This document shows positions 23,824-33,917 of a stretch of DNA of 64,000 nucleotides, piece after piece. The first letter of the stretch is position 1; the number at the start of each line of letters is the position of its first letter. The translations under genes and the position numbers were made by a program. This DNA is from Cyanobium sp. Cruz-8D1 (GTDB lineage: Bacteria > Cyanobacteriota > Cyanobacteriia > PCC-6307 > Cyanobiaceae), in NCBI RefSeq assembly GCF_024345975.1, contig NZ_JAGQCD010000016.1, positions 1-64,000 on the forward strand, in the 5' to 3' direction. The notes under the pieces are model-generated. The model saw nothing but the letters and a program-made list of their open reading frames with translations, ran no database searches and was not told the DNA's origin.

Positions 23824-25227
23824 ATGGCTGCCGGCGGCAGTGACAGCGATCGCCGCCGTGCCAAGGCGGCCCTGTTCCTCGCCTGCTGTGGCCTGGTCGG
23901 CATCGCCCCCCACTGGCTGCCCCCCGGCCGCAGCCTGGTGCCGGCGATCACCCTGGCCACCCTTCTGGGGGGCTACAGCCTGCGCACCGTTCTGCTTCAG
24001 GCCTTCCGGCGTGGCAGCAACGACACGCCCCAGCCGGACCTCTCTTTTTCTGCCGTTGGGTCGGCCGCGCCGCCGTCAGCCGTCGACGTGGTGGTGGCCG
24101 CGCGCGACGAGCAGGCGGTGATCGCCCGCCTGGTGGAGCGCATCGCCGCCCTGCGCTGGCCCGAGGGCCAGCTGACCCTCTGGGTGGTGGATGACGGCAG
24201 TGACGACCGCACCCCTGAACTGCTGGCCGAGCTCCAGGGGCGCCACCCCTTCCTGCGGGTGTTGCGCCGCTCCAGGGAGGCGGGGGGCGGCAAGTCAGGG
24301 GCCCTGAATCTGGTGCTCCAGCAATTGTCTGGCCGCTGGATGCTGGTGCTCGACGCCGATGCCGATCTGCAGTCTGATGTGCTTGAGCGCCTGGTTCCCT
24401 GGGCCGAGGCCGGTGGCTGGGCGGCGGTGCAGCTGCGCAAGGCGGTGGCCAATGCCCAGACCAACCTGCTCACCAGCGCCCAGGCGATGGAGATGGCCTT
24501 CGACGCCATGATTCAGGAGGGGCGTCTGGCCAACGGCGGGGTGGCCGAACTGCGGGGCAATGGCCAGTTGCTCTCCCGGGAGGCGCTGCTGAAAGTCGGT
24601 GGCTTCAACGAGGACACCGTGACCGACGACCTCGACCTCAGCTTCCGCTTCCTGCTCGAGGGCCTGCCGATCGGCGTGCTGTGGGATCCCCCGGTGCAGG
24701 AGGAGGCGGTGCTGACGCTGCCGGCCCTGTGGCGCCAGCGCCAGCGCTGGGCCGAGGGCGGGCTGCAGCGCTTCTTCGACTACGGCCCCGGCCTGGTCTC
24801 CAACCGGCTTGGTTTCAGCCAGAAGCTCGATCTCACCTGCTTCTTTCTGCTCCAGTACGTGCTGCCGGTGGTGGCCAGTGCCGATCTGCTCGCCACCGTG
24901 CTCACCCGCACGGCCCCCACCATGTGGCCGTTTTCGATCGTGGCCCTGGCCCTCTCGGGCCTGGCGATCGCCACGGGCTGCCGGAGGCCGTCGGAGGGGC
25001 CGCCCCTGCCGGCGATGAACCCCTTCAGCGCGGGCCTGGGCATCCTCTACCTGGTCCACTGGTTCGTGGTGATCCCCTGGGTGACGCTGAAGATGGCCCT
25101 GCTGCCCAAGCGCCTTGTTTGGGTGAAGACGCTTCACCTTGGCGCTGAGCAAGCGGAGCCCAACCCGCTTGAGGGAGCATCCGAAGATCCTGATGGCCAG
25201 ACGGAGCTTGTTTCCGAGGCTGGTTGA
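23824..25227 (+). CDS. membrane GT2 glycosyltransferase, probable glucosyl-diacylglycerol synthase type
   Basis: About 467 residues. Two N-terminal hydrophobic segments precede a GT-A domain with VVVAARDEQAV, WVVDDGSDD, the donor motif VLDADADL and LRQRQRW-like QRQRWAEGGLQRFFDY. Four C-terminal hydrophobic segments follow. The pattern fits processive or lipid GT2 enzymes and resembles the cyanobacterial monoglucosyldiacylglycerol synthase (MgdA), which makes the precursor of MGDG; a cellulose-synthase-like role is the alternative. Start at 23824; an ATG at 23812 is possible. The C-terminal tail overlaps upstream-frame reading of the low-GC gene that follows. Confidence 0.7.
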   Translation: MAAGGSDSDRRRAKAALFLACCGLVGIAPHWLPPGRSLVPAITLATLLGGYSLRTVLLQAFRRGSNDTPQPDLSFSAVGSAAPPSAVDVVVAARDEQAVIARLVERIAALRWPEGQLTLWVVDDGSDDRTPELLAELQGRHPFLRVLRRSREAGGGKSGALNLVLQQLSGRWMLVLDADADLQSDVLERLVPWAEAGGWAAVQLRKAVANAQTNLLTSAQAMEMAFDAMIQEGRLANGGVAELRGNGQLLSREALLKVGGFNEDTVTDDLDLSFRFLLEGLPIGVLWDPPVQEEAVLTLPALWRQRQRWAEGGLQRFFDYGPGLVSNRLGFSQKLDLTCFFLLQYVLPVVASADLLATVLTRTAPTMWPFSIVALALSGLAIATGCRRPSEGPPLPAMNPFSAGLGILYLVHWFVVIPWVTLKMALLPKRLVWVKTLHLGAEQAEPNPLEGASEDPDGQTELVSEAG

Positions 25228-25303
25228 GCAGAGTGGTGAGGCGCCTTTTACCTTGAGATCGAATGGCTTTCCTGTCGGGGCGACATTCATCAAGAGGGTT
25301 CTG

Positions 25304-26227
25304 ATGTCAGGTGTTGATGTTTCCGTCGTCATTCCATACTTTAACGCAAAGGACTTTGTTGGAGAGGCGATCAGATCTGTCCAGTGCTCGCATGACTTAT
25401 CAGTTGAGGTGGTTGTTGTTGATGACGGCTCAACGGATGGATCATGGGAAGAGCTGGTTCGACTGCGTGAGGCCGAGTTCCCTTCCCTGGTAATTCTTTC
25501 TCACCCAGGGCGAATCAACTTGGGAGTGAGCTCATCCAGGTATCTTGGACTCTGTGCTTCCAAAGGGCGATACCTGGCATTTCTTGACGCCGACGATGTC
25601 TTTACGCCGGACAAGATTGACGTCCAGGTCAAGCTATTGAATGATCGACCTGGAGTCGTGCTCTGCCATACAGGAGTTTACGTTATGGGAGATGCGAGTA
25701 GAAGTGCATTCTTTGAGTCTTGCTTCTCTCGAAATCCCGCCCGGCCCTATAAATTTCGCTCCCTGGATGACTACTTGATTAGAAACAACATCTGCAACTC
25801 TTCGGTCCTTGTTCGCTCTTCATCGCTCAAGGAAATCCCCTTCGCCTATGTTCAGTTGGCTCAGTATGAGGACTGGTTGTGTTGGTCGTTGCTTGCGGCG
25901 AAGGGTCTTTTTCTTTATCTTGACAAGCCACTTGTCGGCTACCGTGTCCACGGTAGTGCTTCGACGGCGTCGATAGAAAAGGGCAAGCTCCCGCATCTCT
26001 ATGCATTGCTTGAGTACAAGATTGTCTTACTGACCCGTTCGGAATCGGCGCTCCATTCCTGTCGCGTTCTATGCTCTCTTTTTGAGACGATTCGACTGCT
26101 GATGGTGGAGTACTTGTGGGATCCGATCGGAGCGGCAGGAAAGTCTCCGAAGATCCGCAAAAACCTCCTCGTCTGGATCCTCCTTGGAGGCGCAAAAGTG
26201 TTTCGCCAATTCCGGGTTCGGCGCTAG
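25304..26227 (+). CDS. GT2 family glycosyltransferase, low GC
   Basis: A 307-residue GT-A protein starting MSGVDVSVVIPYFNAKDFVG after a GAGGG-type ribosome binding site. VVVDDGSTDGSWEE binds the nucleotide and YLAFLDADDVFTPDKID carries the DxD metal site. A late QYEDWLCWSLLA supplies the acceptor/catalytic ED pair. It probably adds a sugar to a surface polysaccharide. GC is clearly lower and codon use more mixed than in neighbours, so it was likely acquired by transfer into this site. The longer in-frame start at 25139 overlaps the previous gene and was rejected. Confidence 0.85.
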   Translation: MSGVDVSVVIPYFNAKDFVGEAIRSVQCSHDLSVEVVVVDDGSTDGSWEELVRLREAEFPSLVILSHPGRINLGVSSSRYLGLCASKGRYLAFLDADDVFTPDKIDVQVKLLNDRPGVVLCHTGVYVMGDASRSAFFESCFSRNPARPYKFRSLDDYLIRNNICNSSVLVRSSSLKEIPFAYVQLAQYEDWLCWSLLAAKGLFLYLDKPLVGYRVHGSASTASIEKGKLPHLYALLEYKIVLLTRSESALHSCRVLCSLFETIRLLMVEYLWDPIGAAGKSPKIRKNLLVWILLGGAKVFRQFRVRR

Positions 26228-26268
26228 CCTCTCCACACCACTTGAGACCCTATTCGTACGTCCATGGA

Positions 26269-28071
26269 TCAGGGGACATCTTCGAAGTCTTCAATCACTT
26301 CACCGCCGAAAAAGTCTGCAAGGGTGCGGGCCTTCTCGTGCAAAGGTGAGCGGGGATGGACACCAGAGGGCGGTCCGGCCCTGGTCACGTCTCGCTTGAT
26401 TTCCTTGGAGACAGGATCACTGGCCTGCTCCCGGGGAGTGATGGAGACGGCTGGAAGTCCGCCAGTCTCAAGGCGAGGGCCGGGCAGGCTCCCCTCGGGC
26501 TGCTCGCCTCCCCTCTGATCGGAGGGTGGGGGCTTTTGCCGGTCCATGGGGACTGGAACCGTCGGCAGTGGCTGTGGCGTTCCTTCTGACCCCCCGGCCT
26601 CCAGCGACAGCTGCCGCGGGCTCCCCAGGGCACTGGCCACCGCTTTCTCCAGCAGGGGCAGGCGGCTCTGAACCATGGCCATCCAGGTGCCGGCCACGCG
26701 CACCACCGCCCGACGCTCGTCAAGCCGCAGCAGCTGGGCCTGCTGGGACAGGAGCATCCGTGTGGAAGGCAGTTCCAGGCTGGCCAGAATCTGTTGCCAC
26801 AGTTCCGGCAGGTTCTGGGTCGTGGTCTGCTCCGGCTCGGGGGCCGCCACGTCCACTGCAGCCATCGGTGCGGTGGCGATCGCTGAGGTCGCTGGCACGG
26901 GGTCGACGGTGCGGACAGGCCGCGGCACCTCAGCGCAGGCCTGACCCGTGCCGGCTGGTGCGGCGGCCACGGTGGCCGGCTCGGCCAGCAACCCCAGCAG
27001 CAGCACCTCCAGCCACAGGCGCGGCTGAACACTGTGGCGCAGTTGCTGCTCGCTGCCCTTGAGCTGCGACTGCCACCCGAGCAGGCGTGCCTTGCCGATC
27101 CGGCGCGCCACCTCGGGCAGCTTCGCTCGCAGCTCCGGGGACACGCTGGTGAGCTCCAGCCGGTCCGGCGCCACCCCCGCCAGCAGCAGGTCGCGCAGCA
27201 GGCTGACCAGGCCCTGGAGCACGGCGGCAGGTTCCCGCCCCCGATCCAGCAGTTCGCGGCAGCCCTCCACCACCTGCAGGGGATCGGCTGCGGCCATGGC
27301 GATGGCCAGCCGCAGCAGCTCCTGATCCGGCACCGCCCCCAGCAGGTCCCAGACCGCGGCGGCGGCGATCGGCGCCGGCAGCAGGCTCAGCTGGTCGAGC
27401 AGGCTTTCAGCGTCCCGCAGACCCCCCTGGGAGCGCTGGGCCACCAGGTGCAGGGCCTCCGGGGTGATGCCGATGGACTCTTCGGCGGCGATCCAGTGCA
27501 GGTGACCCTCCAGGGCCTCCAGGGGGATACGACGGAAATCGAAGCGCTGGCAGCGGCTCAGAATGGTGGGCAGCACCCGCTGGGGATCGGTGGTGGCGAG
27601 CACGAAAACCACCCGCGGCGGCGGTTCCTCCAGGGTCTTGAGCAGGGCGTTGAAGGCGGCGGTGGAGAGCATGTGGCACTCGTCCACCACGTAGACCTTC
27701 CAGCGGGCCTGCACCGGAGCGAAGCGAGAGCGTTCGATCAGCTCGCGGATGTTGTCGACGCCGGTGTTGGAGGCGGCATCGATCTCGATCACATCAAGGG
27801 CATTGCCGGCGGCGATGTCGGTGCACAGCTGGCAGCGTCCGCAGGGCTGCGGCGTTGGGGCTGGGCTGGCCAGGCAGTTGAGCGAACGGGCCAGGATCCG
27901 GGCGCTCGAGGTCTTGCCGGTGCCCCGCGGGCCACTGAATAGATAGGCCGGGGCGATGCGGTTCTGGAGCAGGGCCTGGCTGAGGGTGTCGGCGACAGCC
28001 TTCTGGCCCACCAGCTGGTCGAAACGCTGGGGCCGGTACTTGTGATGAAGGGGCTCGTAGGCCTGGACCAT
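26269..28071 (-). CDS. dnaX: DNA polymerase III subunit gamma/tau
   Basis: The clamp-loader ATPase. It begins EPLHHKYRPQRFDQLVGQKA, with Walker A SGPRGTGKTSSARILA (about residue 46), the four-Cys zinc module around CGRCQLC, Walker B VYVVDECHMLS and the ATTDPQRVLPTILSRCQRFD sensor. Residues after about 370 are the tau-like linker and C-terminal part, rich in Pro and Ala. At 600 residues it is of tau length. It is followed upstream on the same strand by the LRAT-like gene. Confidence 0.96.
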   Translation of the reverse strand: MVQAYEPLHHKYRPQRFDQLVGQKAVADTLSQALLQNRIAPAYLFSGPRGTGKTSSARILARSLNCLASPAPTPQPCGRCQLCTDIAAGNALDVIEIDAASNTGVDNIRELIERSRFAPVQARWKVYVVDECHMLSTAAFNALLKTLEEPPPRVVFVLATTDPQRVLPTILSRCQRFDFRRIPLEALEGHLHWIAAEESIGITPEALHLVAQRSQGGLRDAESLLDQLSLLPAPIAAAAVWDLLGAVPDQELLRLAIAMAAADPLQVVEGCRELLDRGREPAAVLQGLVSLLRDLLLAGVAPDRLELTSVSPELRAKLPEVARRIGKARLLGWQSQLKGSEQQLRHSVQPRLWLEVLLLGLLAEPATVAAAPAGTGQACAEVPRPVRTVDPVPATSAIATAPMAAVDVAAPEPEQTTTQNLPELWQQILASLELPSTRMLLSQQAQLLRLDERRAVVRVAGTWMAMVQSRLPLLEKAVASALGSPRQLSLEAGGSEGTPQPLPTVPVPMDRQKPPPSDQRGGEQPEGSLPGPRLETGGLPAVSITPREQASDPVSKEIKRDVTRAGPPSGVHPRSPLHEKARTLADFFGGEVIEDFEDVP

Positions 28072-28098
28072 GCACCCTGCCCTGACCGGATCAGGAGC

Positions 28099-28833
28099 CT
28101 AAGGCGGGCCGCCGTCGGCTGGATCAGGGCCCGCGGGCTCCAGCAGGCGCTGCAGCCGCTCTTCCATCTCCTCCACCGCCGCCAGCTGGTCGGCCAGGCG
28201 CTGCCCGGCCAGGCGCAGTTGCTCAAAGCCCTCGGAGCCCGTCGAGATCGCCCCGGTGCCTTCGCCCCAGCGCCGCTCGGCCCGGGCCAGCTCCTCCTCC
28301 AGGCGTGCCTGCAGCCACAGCCGCAGGCCATCGAGCTGCTCCAGGCTGAGCCTGGCCAGTTCCCGGCCCCGGGCCAGTTGCTCGGGGTCCAGCCCTGTGG
28401 CCAGGGTCTCAGCGAGGGACTGGCCCTGGCGCAGCAGCACCCGGGCCCCGGTGAGCACGGCGGCCGGCACGAACTGGCCCAGGGCCAGGGCCCCGAGGCT
28501 GCCGGTGTGCAACCAGTCCTCCACCTGGGCGCTGCGGTGCCGGCCGGTCTTGCACCAGTGGGCGAAGTGCTCGCAGTTGTTGAACAGCAGGTTGTAGCGC
28601 TGCTCGCCGATGCGGCCCATGGCCCGGCGCAGGGTGACCCCCACCGGCGAACACTCCCCTTCGGGATAGGTCACGGCGGTGATGGGTTCACCGCGGCTGA
28701 AATCCTGCAAAGGACTGCGCAGGATCTCCCGGCCCTCCAGGTAATGCGCCACGGTGCCGTCCCCCAGGTCAATGCCGTGGTGCAAGAACAGGCCGTGCTG
28801 GCGAGGGGCCTGCAGGTGATCGGCGGCGGCCAA
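28099..28833 (-). CDS. LRAT/NlpC-P60-superfamily protein
   Basis: A 244-residue protein beginning at TTG. ADHLQAPRQHGLFLHHGIDL has the catalytic-type His of the LRAT domain, GTVAHYLEG the second, and YNLLFNNCEHFAHWCKTG the Asn-Cys-Glu-His-Phe motif with the nucleophile. Such proteins are thiol acyltransferases or phospholipases; the cyanobacterial role is unknown. Residues 130-244 form a long helical region with Leu/Glu/Arg repeats, probably a coiled coil. It sits between clpX and dnaX on the same strand. Confidence 0.75.
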   Translation of the reverse strand: MAAADHLQAPRQHGLFLHHGIDLGDGTVAHYLEGREILRSPLQDFSRGEPITAVTYPEGECSPVGVTLRRAMGRIGEQRYNLLFNNCEHFAHWCKTGRHRSAQVEDWLHTGSLGALALGQFVPAAVLTGARVLLRQGQSLAETLATGLDPEQLARGRELARLSLEQLDGLRLWLQARLEEELARAERRWGEGTGAISTGSEGFEQLRLAGQRLADQLAAVEEMEERLQRLLEPAGPDPADGGPP

Positions 28834-28919
28834 GGCGCGGCAACGACGGACTCTTCAGCTTCGCGCTGCCGCGGTGGCCCCATGGGTTGGGCCCGGGTAC
28901 GGATGGCCGCTCGGTGTCC

Positions 28920-30293
28920 TCAGGCCGTCGCCTGTTCGCCCCGGTGGCCGTCGAGGTCGGCGGCGGCACTGATCGGCAGCACCTTGGCCTTGCTGCGTTG
29001 CTCCACCAGCTCGCGGGTGATGGTGAAGGTCTGCACATCGCGGCGGGAGGGCAGGTCGTACATGACGTCGAGCATCAATTCCTCGACGATGCCCCGCAGG
29101 GCCCGGGCGCCGGTCTTGCGACGATGGGCTTCGGCGGCGATGGCCTCGACAGCGCCCTGCTCGAACTCGAGCCGCACGTTGTCCATACTGAGCAGGGTCT
29201 GAAACTGTTTGACCAGGGCGTCCCGCGGTTCGGTGAGGATCGCCTCCAGGGCGCTGGTGTCGAGGGGTTCGAGCACCGCGCTCACCGGCAAGCGGCCGAT
29301 GAACTCCGGAATCAGGCCGTAGCGCACCAGATCCTCCGGTTCGAGGTGGCGCATCACGTCGCTGGACTGCTTGTCCTTGCCGGTGCGCACGCGGCTGCGG
29401 CCATCGGTGGGCAGGAAGCCGATCGCGTTGCGGCCCATCCGCTTCTGGACCAGGTCGTCCAGTCCCACAAAGGCGCCGCCACAGATGAACAGCACCTGGC
29501 TGGTGTCGATCTGGATGCAGTCCTGGTAGGGGTGCTTGCGCCCCCCCTGGGGGGGCACGTTGGCGACGGTGCCCTCCAGCATCTTGAGCAGGGCCTGCTG
29601 CACCCCCTCACCGGACACGTCGCGGGTGATCGAGGGGTTTTCGCTCTTGCGGGCGATCTTGTCGATCTCGTCGATGTAGATGATGCCCCGCTGGGCCTGT
29701 TCGACATCCAGATCCGCCTTCTGGAGCAGGCGCAACAGGATGTTCTCGACGTCCTCGCCCACGTAGCCCGCTTCGGTCAGGGTGGTGGCATCGGCCACGG
29801 CGAAGGGCACATCGAGCATCTCCGCCAGGGACTGGGCCAGGAGGGTTTTGCCGCAGCCGGTGGGCCCGATCAGCAGGATGTTCGATTTGTGCAGGCGGGT
29901 GGCGGTCTGGTCCGTCTCGCCCTTGCCGTCCCCCTGCCAGGCCAGGCGCTTGTAGTGGTTGTAGACGGCTACGGCGAGCACCTTTTTGGCCTCCTCCTGA
30001 CCCACGACCTGCTGGTCGAGGAAGGTCTTGATCTCCTGGGGCCTGGGGATGGTGGCGAGAGTGGGGGCGGGCTTGGCCGATTTCTTCGCCGGGGCCTTGC
30101 GGCTGCCATCGGCCACGGGCCGGCCCGGGGGGCCATGGCCGTGGTGCTCGACGAGTTCCTCATCGAGGATCTCGTTGCAGAGATCAATGCACTCATCGCA
30201 GATGTAGACGCCAGGCCCGGCGATCAGTTTGCGCACCTGTTCCTGGGACTTGCCGCAGAAGGAGCACTTCAGATGGGCGTCGAACTTGGCCAT
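28920..30293 (-). CDS. clpX: ATP-dependent Clp protease ATPase subunit ClpX
   Basis: A 457-residue AAA+ unfoldase. The N-terminal zinc-binding domain has [10 protein letters not shown] and [10 protein letters not shown]. Walker A is [15 protein letters not shown], Walker [15 protein letters not shown], and the RVRTGK-type and EFIGRLPV segments follow. It feeds tagged proteins to ClpP, whose gene lies 62 bp upstream on the same strand, after tig. A Pro/Lys-rich linker after the zinc domain (about residues 60-85) is longer than in some homologues. Confidence 0.97.
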   Translation of the reverse strand: MAKFDAHLKCSFCGKSQEQVRKLIAGPGVYICDECIDLCNEILDEELVEHHGHGPPGRPVADGSRKAPAKKSAKPAPTLATIPRPQEIKTFLDQQVVGQEEAKKVLAVAVYNHYKRLAWQGDGKGETDQTATRLHKSNILLIGPTGCGKTLLAQSLAEMLDVPFAVADATTLTEAGYVGEDVENILLRLLQKADLDVEQAQRGIIYIDEIDKIARKSENPSITRDVSGEGVQQALLKMLEGTVANVPPQGGRKHPYQDCIQIDTSQVLFICGGAFVGLDDLVQKRMGRNAIGFLPTDGRSRVRTGKDKQSSDVMRHLEPEDLVRYGLIPEFIGRLPVSAVLEPLDTSALEAILTEPRDALVKQFQTLLSMDNVRLEFEQGAVEAIAAEAHRRKTGARALRGIVEELMLDVMYDLPSRRDVQTFTITRELVEQRSKAKVLPISAAADLDGHRGEQATA

Positions 30294-30355
30294 CGGCGAG
30301 GAGGCGGCGGGAGCGGCGTTGGCCGCCCAGGAGGAGGCGGTGGAGGGGCGACGCC

Positions 30356-30982
30356 CTAGGGGACGGCAGGGGCTGGGGCGTCATCGACCACCCGGTCGAT
30401 GAGTCCGTATTCAACCGCCTCCGCTGGGGAAAGGAAGTAGTCCCGGTCGGTATCTTCAGCGATCTTGTCGAGCGGCTGACCGGTGTGCTCGGCCATCAGC
30501 CCGTTGAGCGTGTCCTTCAGGAACAGGATCTCGCGGGCCTGGATCTCGATGTCGACGGCCTGGCCCTGGGCGCCCCCGAGGGGCTGGTGGATCATGATCC
30601 GGGCATTGGGCAGGGCCATGCGTTTGCCAGGGGCCCCGCCGGTGAGCAGGAAGGCCCCCATGCTGGCGGCCAGGCCATAACAGATGGTCACCACATCCGG
30701 CGCCACCTGCTGCATGGTGTCGTAGATGGCCAGGCCGGAGGTCACCGAACCGCCCGGTGAGTTGATGTAGATCTGAATGTCCTTCTCGGGATCCTCGGCT
30801 TCGAGGAACAGCAGCTGGGCCACCAGGGAATCGGCCACCTGGTCATCGATGCCGGTGCCGAGAAAGATGATGCGCTCGCGGAGAAGCCGCGAATAGATGT
30901 CGAAGGCCCGGTCGCCGCGGCCGGACTGCTCCACCACCGTGGGCAGAATCCCCGGAGCGGCTGTGGGGCCAGGCGTCGCCAT
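30356..30982 (-). CDS. clpP: ATP-dependent Clp protease proteolytic subunit
   Basis: About 208 residues from the ATG at 30982. The serine protease fold shows [20 protein letters not shown] (oxyanion region), [12 protein letters not shown] with the nucleophile Ser, and [15 protein letters not shown] with His; the Asp lies later in the [10 protein letters not shown] region. Partner of ClpX, next gene downstream. The frame is open to 31102, but the extra 40 residues do not look like ClpP. In cyanobacteria the ClpP paralogue beside clpX pairs with ClpX. Confidence 0.95.
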   Translation of the reverse strand: MATPGPTAAPGILPTVVEQSGRGDRAFDIYSRLLRERIIFLGTGIDDQVADSLVAQLLFLEAEDPEKDIQIYINSPGGSVTSGLAIYDTMQQVAPDVVTICYGLAASMGAFLLTGGAPGKRMALPNARIMIHQPLGGAQGQAVDIEIQAREILFLKDTLNGLMAEHTGQPLDKIAEDTDRDYFLSPAEAVEYGLIDRVVDDAPAPAVP

Positions 30983-31138
30983 GCCGTTCCATGGCAGGGG
31001 TCCCTGCCAGAGGTTGCTCACGGGATGGGGCCGTGTCCCCGACGGGCCGGCCAGGGCGGCAGGCAGCCAGTCGGGGATCAGGGGCGAGGGGGCGTCGATC
31101 ACGCGGATTCGCTGGCGGACGGGGGGAGTGGCCTCAAT

Positions 31139-32629
31139 CTATGGCTGGGCGCCTTCCTCTTGAGCCTTGCTGCCCCCGGCACCGGCGGCTCCCTGCTTCG
31201 GTTTTGCCACCCCCTTCGTCGCCGTCTTCGCCGCTTTGGGGGGCTCCTCGGTGGCGGGCTCCTCCGCGCCGGCTGCTTCCGACGCCTCTTCGGCCGCCGG
31301 GGCTTTGTCGGTGATCGTGCTGTTGGCCTCCAGCCACTCCAGCAACTTCTCCTTCAGCAGGTCCTCGGCCACGGCCAGCCGCAGCCGCTCCTGGTCGATC
31401 GAGGCGCTGTCGCTCAGGCCCTGGCGGATCTCGATCAGCTTGGCCTCCAGGTCGGCGGCGGCCACCTCGATCTTCTCGGCGGCGGCCAGCGCCTTGAGCG
31501 CCAGGGTGCGCCGCAGCCGCTGCTCGGCCTCAGGCCGGGAGGTGTCCATCAGGCTGCGCACCAGATCGGGGGTGAACAGCTTTTTGACATCCATGCCCTG
31601 CTGGGAGATCTGACCGGCCGTCTGCTCGATCAGGTTGCGCACCTCCTGCTGGATGAGGGTCTCGGGCAGCTCCACCTCCAGCTGCTCCACCAGCACTGTG
31701 AGCAGGGCTTCATGGCGGTTGGTCCGATGGCGGCGTTCGGCGTCCTCCCGCAGGCGCTGCTCCAGGTCGGCGCGGAGTTCGGCCAGGGTCGGCTTGTCGC
31801 TGGCCTGCTGGGCGAAGGCATCGTCGAGGGCGGGGAGCTCCCGGGTCTTGAGTTCCAGCAGGGTGATCGCGAACAGGGCGTCGCGGCCTGCCGCCTGCTC
31901 CTGGGGGTAGCTGTCGGGGAAGCGGCAGGTCACGTCGCGGCTGTCCCCGACGGCCATGCCGACGATGCCGGCCACGAAACCGGGGATCATGCGTCCCTCC
32001 TCCAGCTCCACTTCCATCCCCTCGCTGCTGCCACCTTCGATGGCCTCGCCGTTGTCGACGAAAGTGCCGCTGAAGGCGATCTGGGCCACGTCAGCGCCGG
32101 CAGCGGCCCGGTCCTCCACCGGCACCAGGGTGGCCAGCTGGCGGCGCGACTGTTCGATCAGCTCGTCGACACGGGCGGGGTCGAAGGGCACCGGTTCGGC
32201 TTCCGCGGTGAAGCCCTTCGTGCTGCGCAAGCTGGGAATGGGCTCCACGTCCATCTCCAGGGTGATGGTGAGCTCCTCGCCCGGGGTGAAGCGCTGCAGG
32301 ACCAGTTCGAAGGCTTCGTTGAGTTCGGGCCGGCCGATGGCCTCAATGGCCTCCTGCTGCATCGCTTCCCGCACAACCGCCTCCACCAGGTCTTCCAGCG
32401 CGGTGGCGCGGATCCGCAGCGGTCCGATCTGCTGCAGCAGCACTGGCCGCGGTACCCGTCCCTTGCGGAAACCAGGCAGTTTCACGCTGCGGCTCAGTTT
32501 CTCCAGGGCAGCGTCGTAGCTCTTCTGGCTGCGCCCCGCGGGCACGGCGACCTCCACGGCCAGGCGGCTTCCGGGACGCGGGGAGGTGGTCACCCGGAGG
32601 TTGGTTTCGGTGCTGGCGGCAGGACTCAT
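31139..32629 (-). CDS. tig: trigger factor (ribosome-associated chaperone)
   Basis: A 496-residue protein. The ribosome-binding N-domain includes PGFRKGRVPRPVLLQQIG, the signature loop. The PPIase domain has IAFSGTFVDNGEAIEGG and MIPGFVAGIVGM. The C-terminal chaperone arms extend to about residue 440, followed by about 55 residues of Ala/Glu/Lys-rich tail, longer than the usual protein. It is first in the tig-clpP-clpX array, a conserved order that joins folding and degradation of new chains. ATG at 32629 begins the typical protein. Confidence 0.95.
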   Translation of the reverse strand: MSPAASTETNLRVTTSPRPGSRLAVEVAVPAGRSQKSYDAALEKLSRSVKLPGFRKGRVPRPVLLQQIGPLRIRATALEDLVEAVVREAMQQEAIEAIGRPELNEAFELVLQRFTPGEELTITLEMDVEPIPSLRSTKGFTAEAEPVPFDPARVDELIEQSRRQLATLVPVEDRAAAGADVAQIAFSGTFVDNGEAIEGGSSEGMEVELEEGRMIPGFVAGIVGMAVGDSRDVTCRFPDSYPQEQAAGRDALFAITLLELKTRELPALDDAFAQQASDKPTLAELRADLEQRLREDAERRHRTNRHEALLTVLVEQLEVELPETLIQQEVRNLIEQTAGQISQQGMDVKKLFTPDLVRSLMDTSRPEAEQRLRRTLALKALAAAEKIEVAAADLEAKLIEIRQGLSDSASIDQERLRLAVAEDLLKEKLLEWLEANSTITDKAPAAEEASEAAGAEEPATEEPPKAAKTATKGVAKPKQGAAGAGGSKAQEEGAQP

Positions 32630-32765
32630 GAAACGGGTTCGCTCGGGGCAGCACCCCATCCTAGAAACTGACCGTTTTGGGCCCCTGCCACGTATTGTGC
32701 AATTGACGCAACGGCGCGCCCATATCCCCAACTGAACACTTCTTTCCGGCCCCAGGTCGGCGGTT

Positions 32766-33917
32766 TTGTTTCAGGGTCCCGTTTCCGCAGTCTCTTTTCT
32801 GACCCCTGTCCAGCCACCTGTTCCTTTCTCCCCGTTGACCGTCTCAGCGACCCTGACCTCCCCTCCGCGCCAGCTGCCTTCAAGGCCGTTGCGCATCGCC
32901 ATCCTCGGCGCCACGGGTGCCGTGGGCCAGGAACTCCTGGCCCTGCTGCAGGAACGCGGCTTTCCGGTGGCCGAACTGGTGCCGCTGGCGTCCCCCCGCT
33001 CCGCCGGTCAGGAACTGGACTGGCAGGGCGAGCGGATCCGGGTGCAGCCGGTCGGCCCCGGGGCCTTTGAGGGCGTCGATCTGGTGTTGGCCTCGGCCGG
33101 TGGTTCGGTCTCCAGGCAGTGGGCCCCGGTCGCGGTGGCGGCCGGCGCCGTGGTGATCGACAACTCCAGCGCCTTCCGCATGGATCCGGCCGTGCCCCTG
33201 GTGGTGCCGGAGGTGAATCCCCAGGCCGCCTTCGCCCACAGCGGGATCATCGCCAATCCCAACTGCACCACGATCCTGCTGACCCTGGCCCTGGCGCCGC
33301 TGGCGGCCCGGCGCCCGATTCGCCGGGTGGTGCTCAGCACCTACCAGTCGGCCAGCGGGGCCGGCGCCCGGGCCATGGAGGAACTGCGCCAGCTGAGCCG
33401 CACCGTGCTCGATGGCGGCGAGCCGGTGAGCGCCGTGCTGCCCCATTCGCTGGCCTTCAACCTCTTCCTGCACAACTCGCCCCTGGAGCCCAGCGGCTAC
33501 TGCGAGGAGGAGCTCAAGATGCTCCACGAAACCCGCAAGATCATGGGACTGCCGCAGCTGCGTCTGACGGCGACCTGCGTGCGGGTGCCGGTCCTGCGGG
33601 CCCATTCCGAAGCCGTCAACATTGAATTTGAGGAGCCCTTTCCCGTGGACGAGGCCCGCGCCCTGCTGGCGGCCGCCCCCGGCGTGGAGCTGATCGAGAA
33701 CTTCGAGACCAACCGCTTCCCCATGCCCACCGACGTCACCGGCCGGGACGCGGTGGCCGTGGGCCGCATCCGCCAGGACCTCAGCGATCCCCGGGCCCTG
33801 GAGCTGTGGCTCTGCGGCGACCAGATCCGCAAGGGCGCGGCCCTCAATGCCATCCAGATCGCCGAACTGCTGCGTCAACCCCCTGTGGCAGCGGCGGGCT
33901 CGGGAGGTGGCGCTTGA
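32766..33917 (+). CDS. asd: aspartate-semialdehyde dehydrogenase
   Basis: Reduces aspartyl phosphate to the semialdehyde for lysine, threonine and methionine synthesis. [20 protein letters not shown] binds [22 protein letters not shown] is the family's core, [10 protein letters not shown] holds the nucleophile Cys, and [13 protein letters not shown] and RAHSEAVN the Arg/His substrate residues. The start is uncertain: TTG at 32766 gives 383 residues, but the family usually begins just before LRIAILG, so TTG at 32835 or 32889 may be used. The stop overlaps the dapA start. Confidence 0.93.
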   Translation: MFQGPVSAVSFLTPVQPPVPFSPLTVSATLTSPPRQLPSRPLRIAILGATGAVGQELLALLQERGFPVAELVPLASPRSAGQELDWQGERIRVQPVGPGAFEGVDLVLASAGGSVSRQWAPVAVAAGAVVIDNSSAFRMDPAVPLVVPEVNPQAAFAHSGIIANPNCTTILLTLALAPLAARRPIRRVVLSTYQSASGAGARAMEELRQLSRTVLDGGEPVSAVLPHSLAFNLFLHNSPLEPSGYCEEELKMLHETRKIMGLPQLRLTATCVRVPVLRAHSEAVNIEFEEPFPVDEARALLAAAPGVELIENFETNRFPMPTDVTGRDAVAVGRIRQDLSDPRALELWLCGDQIRKGAALNAIQIAELLRQPPVAAAGSGGGA

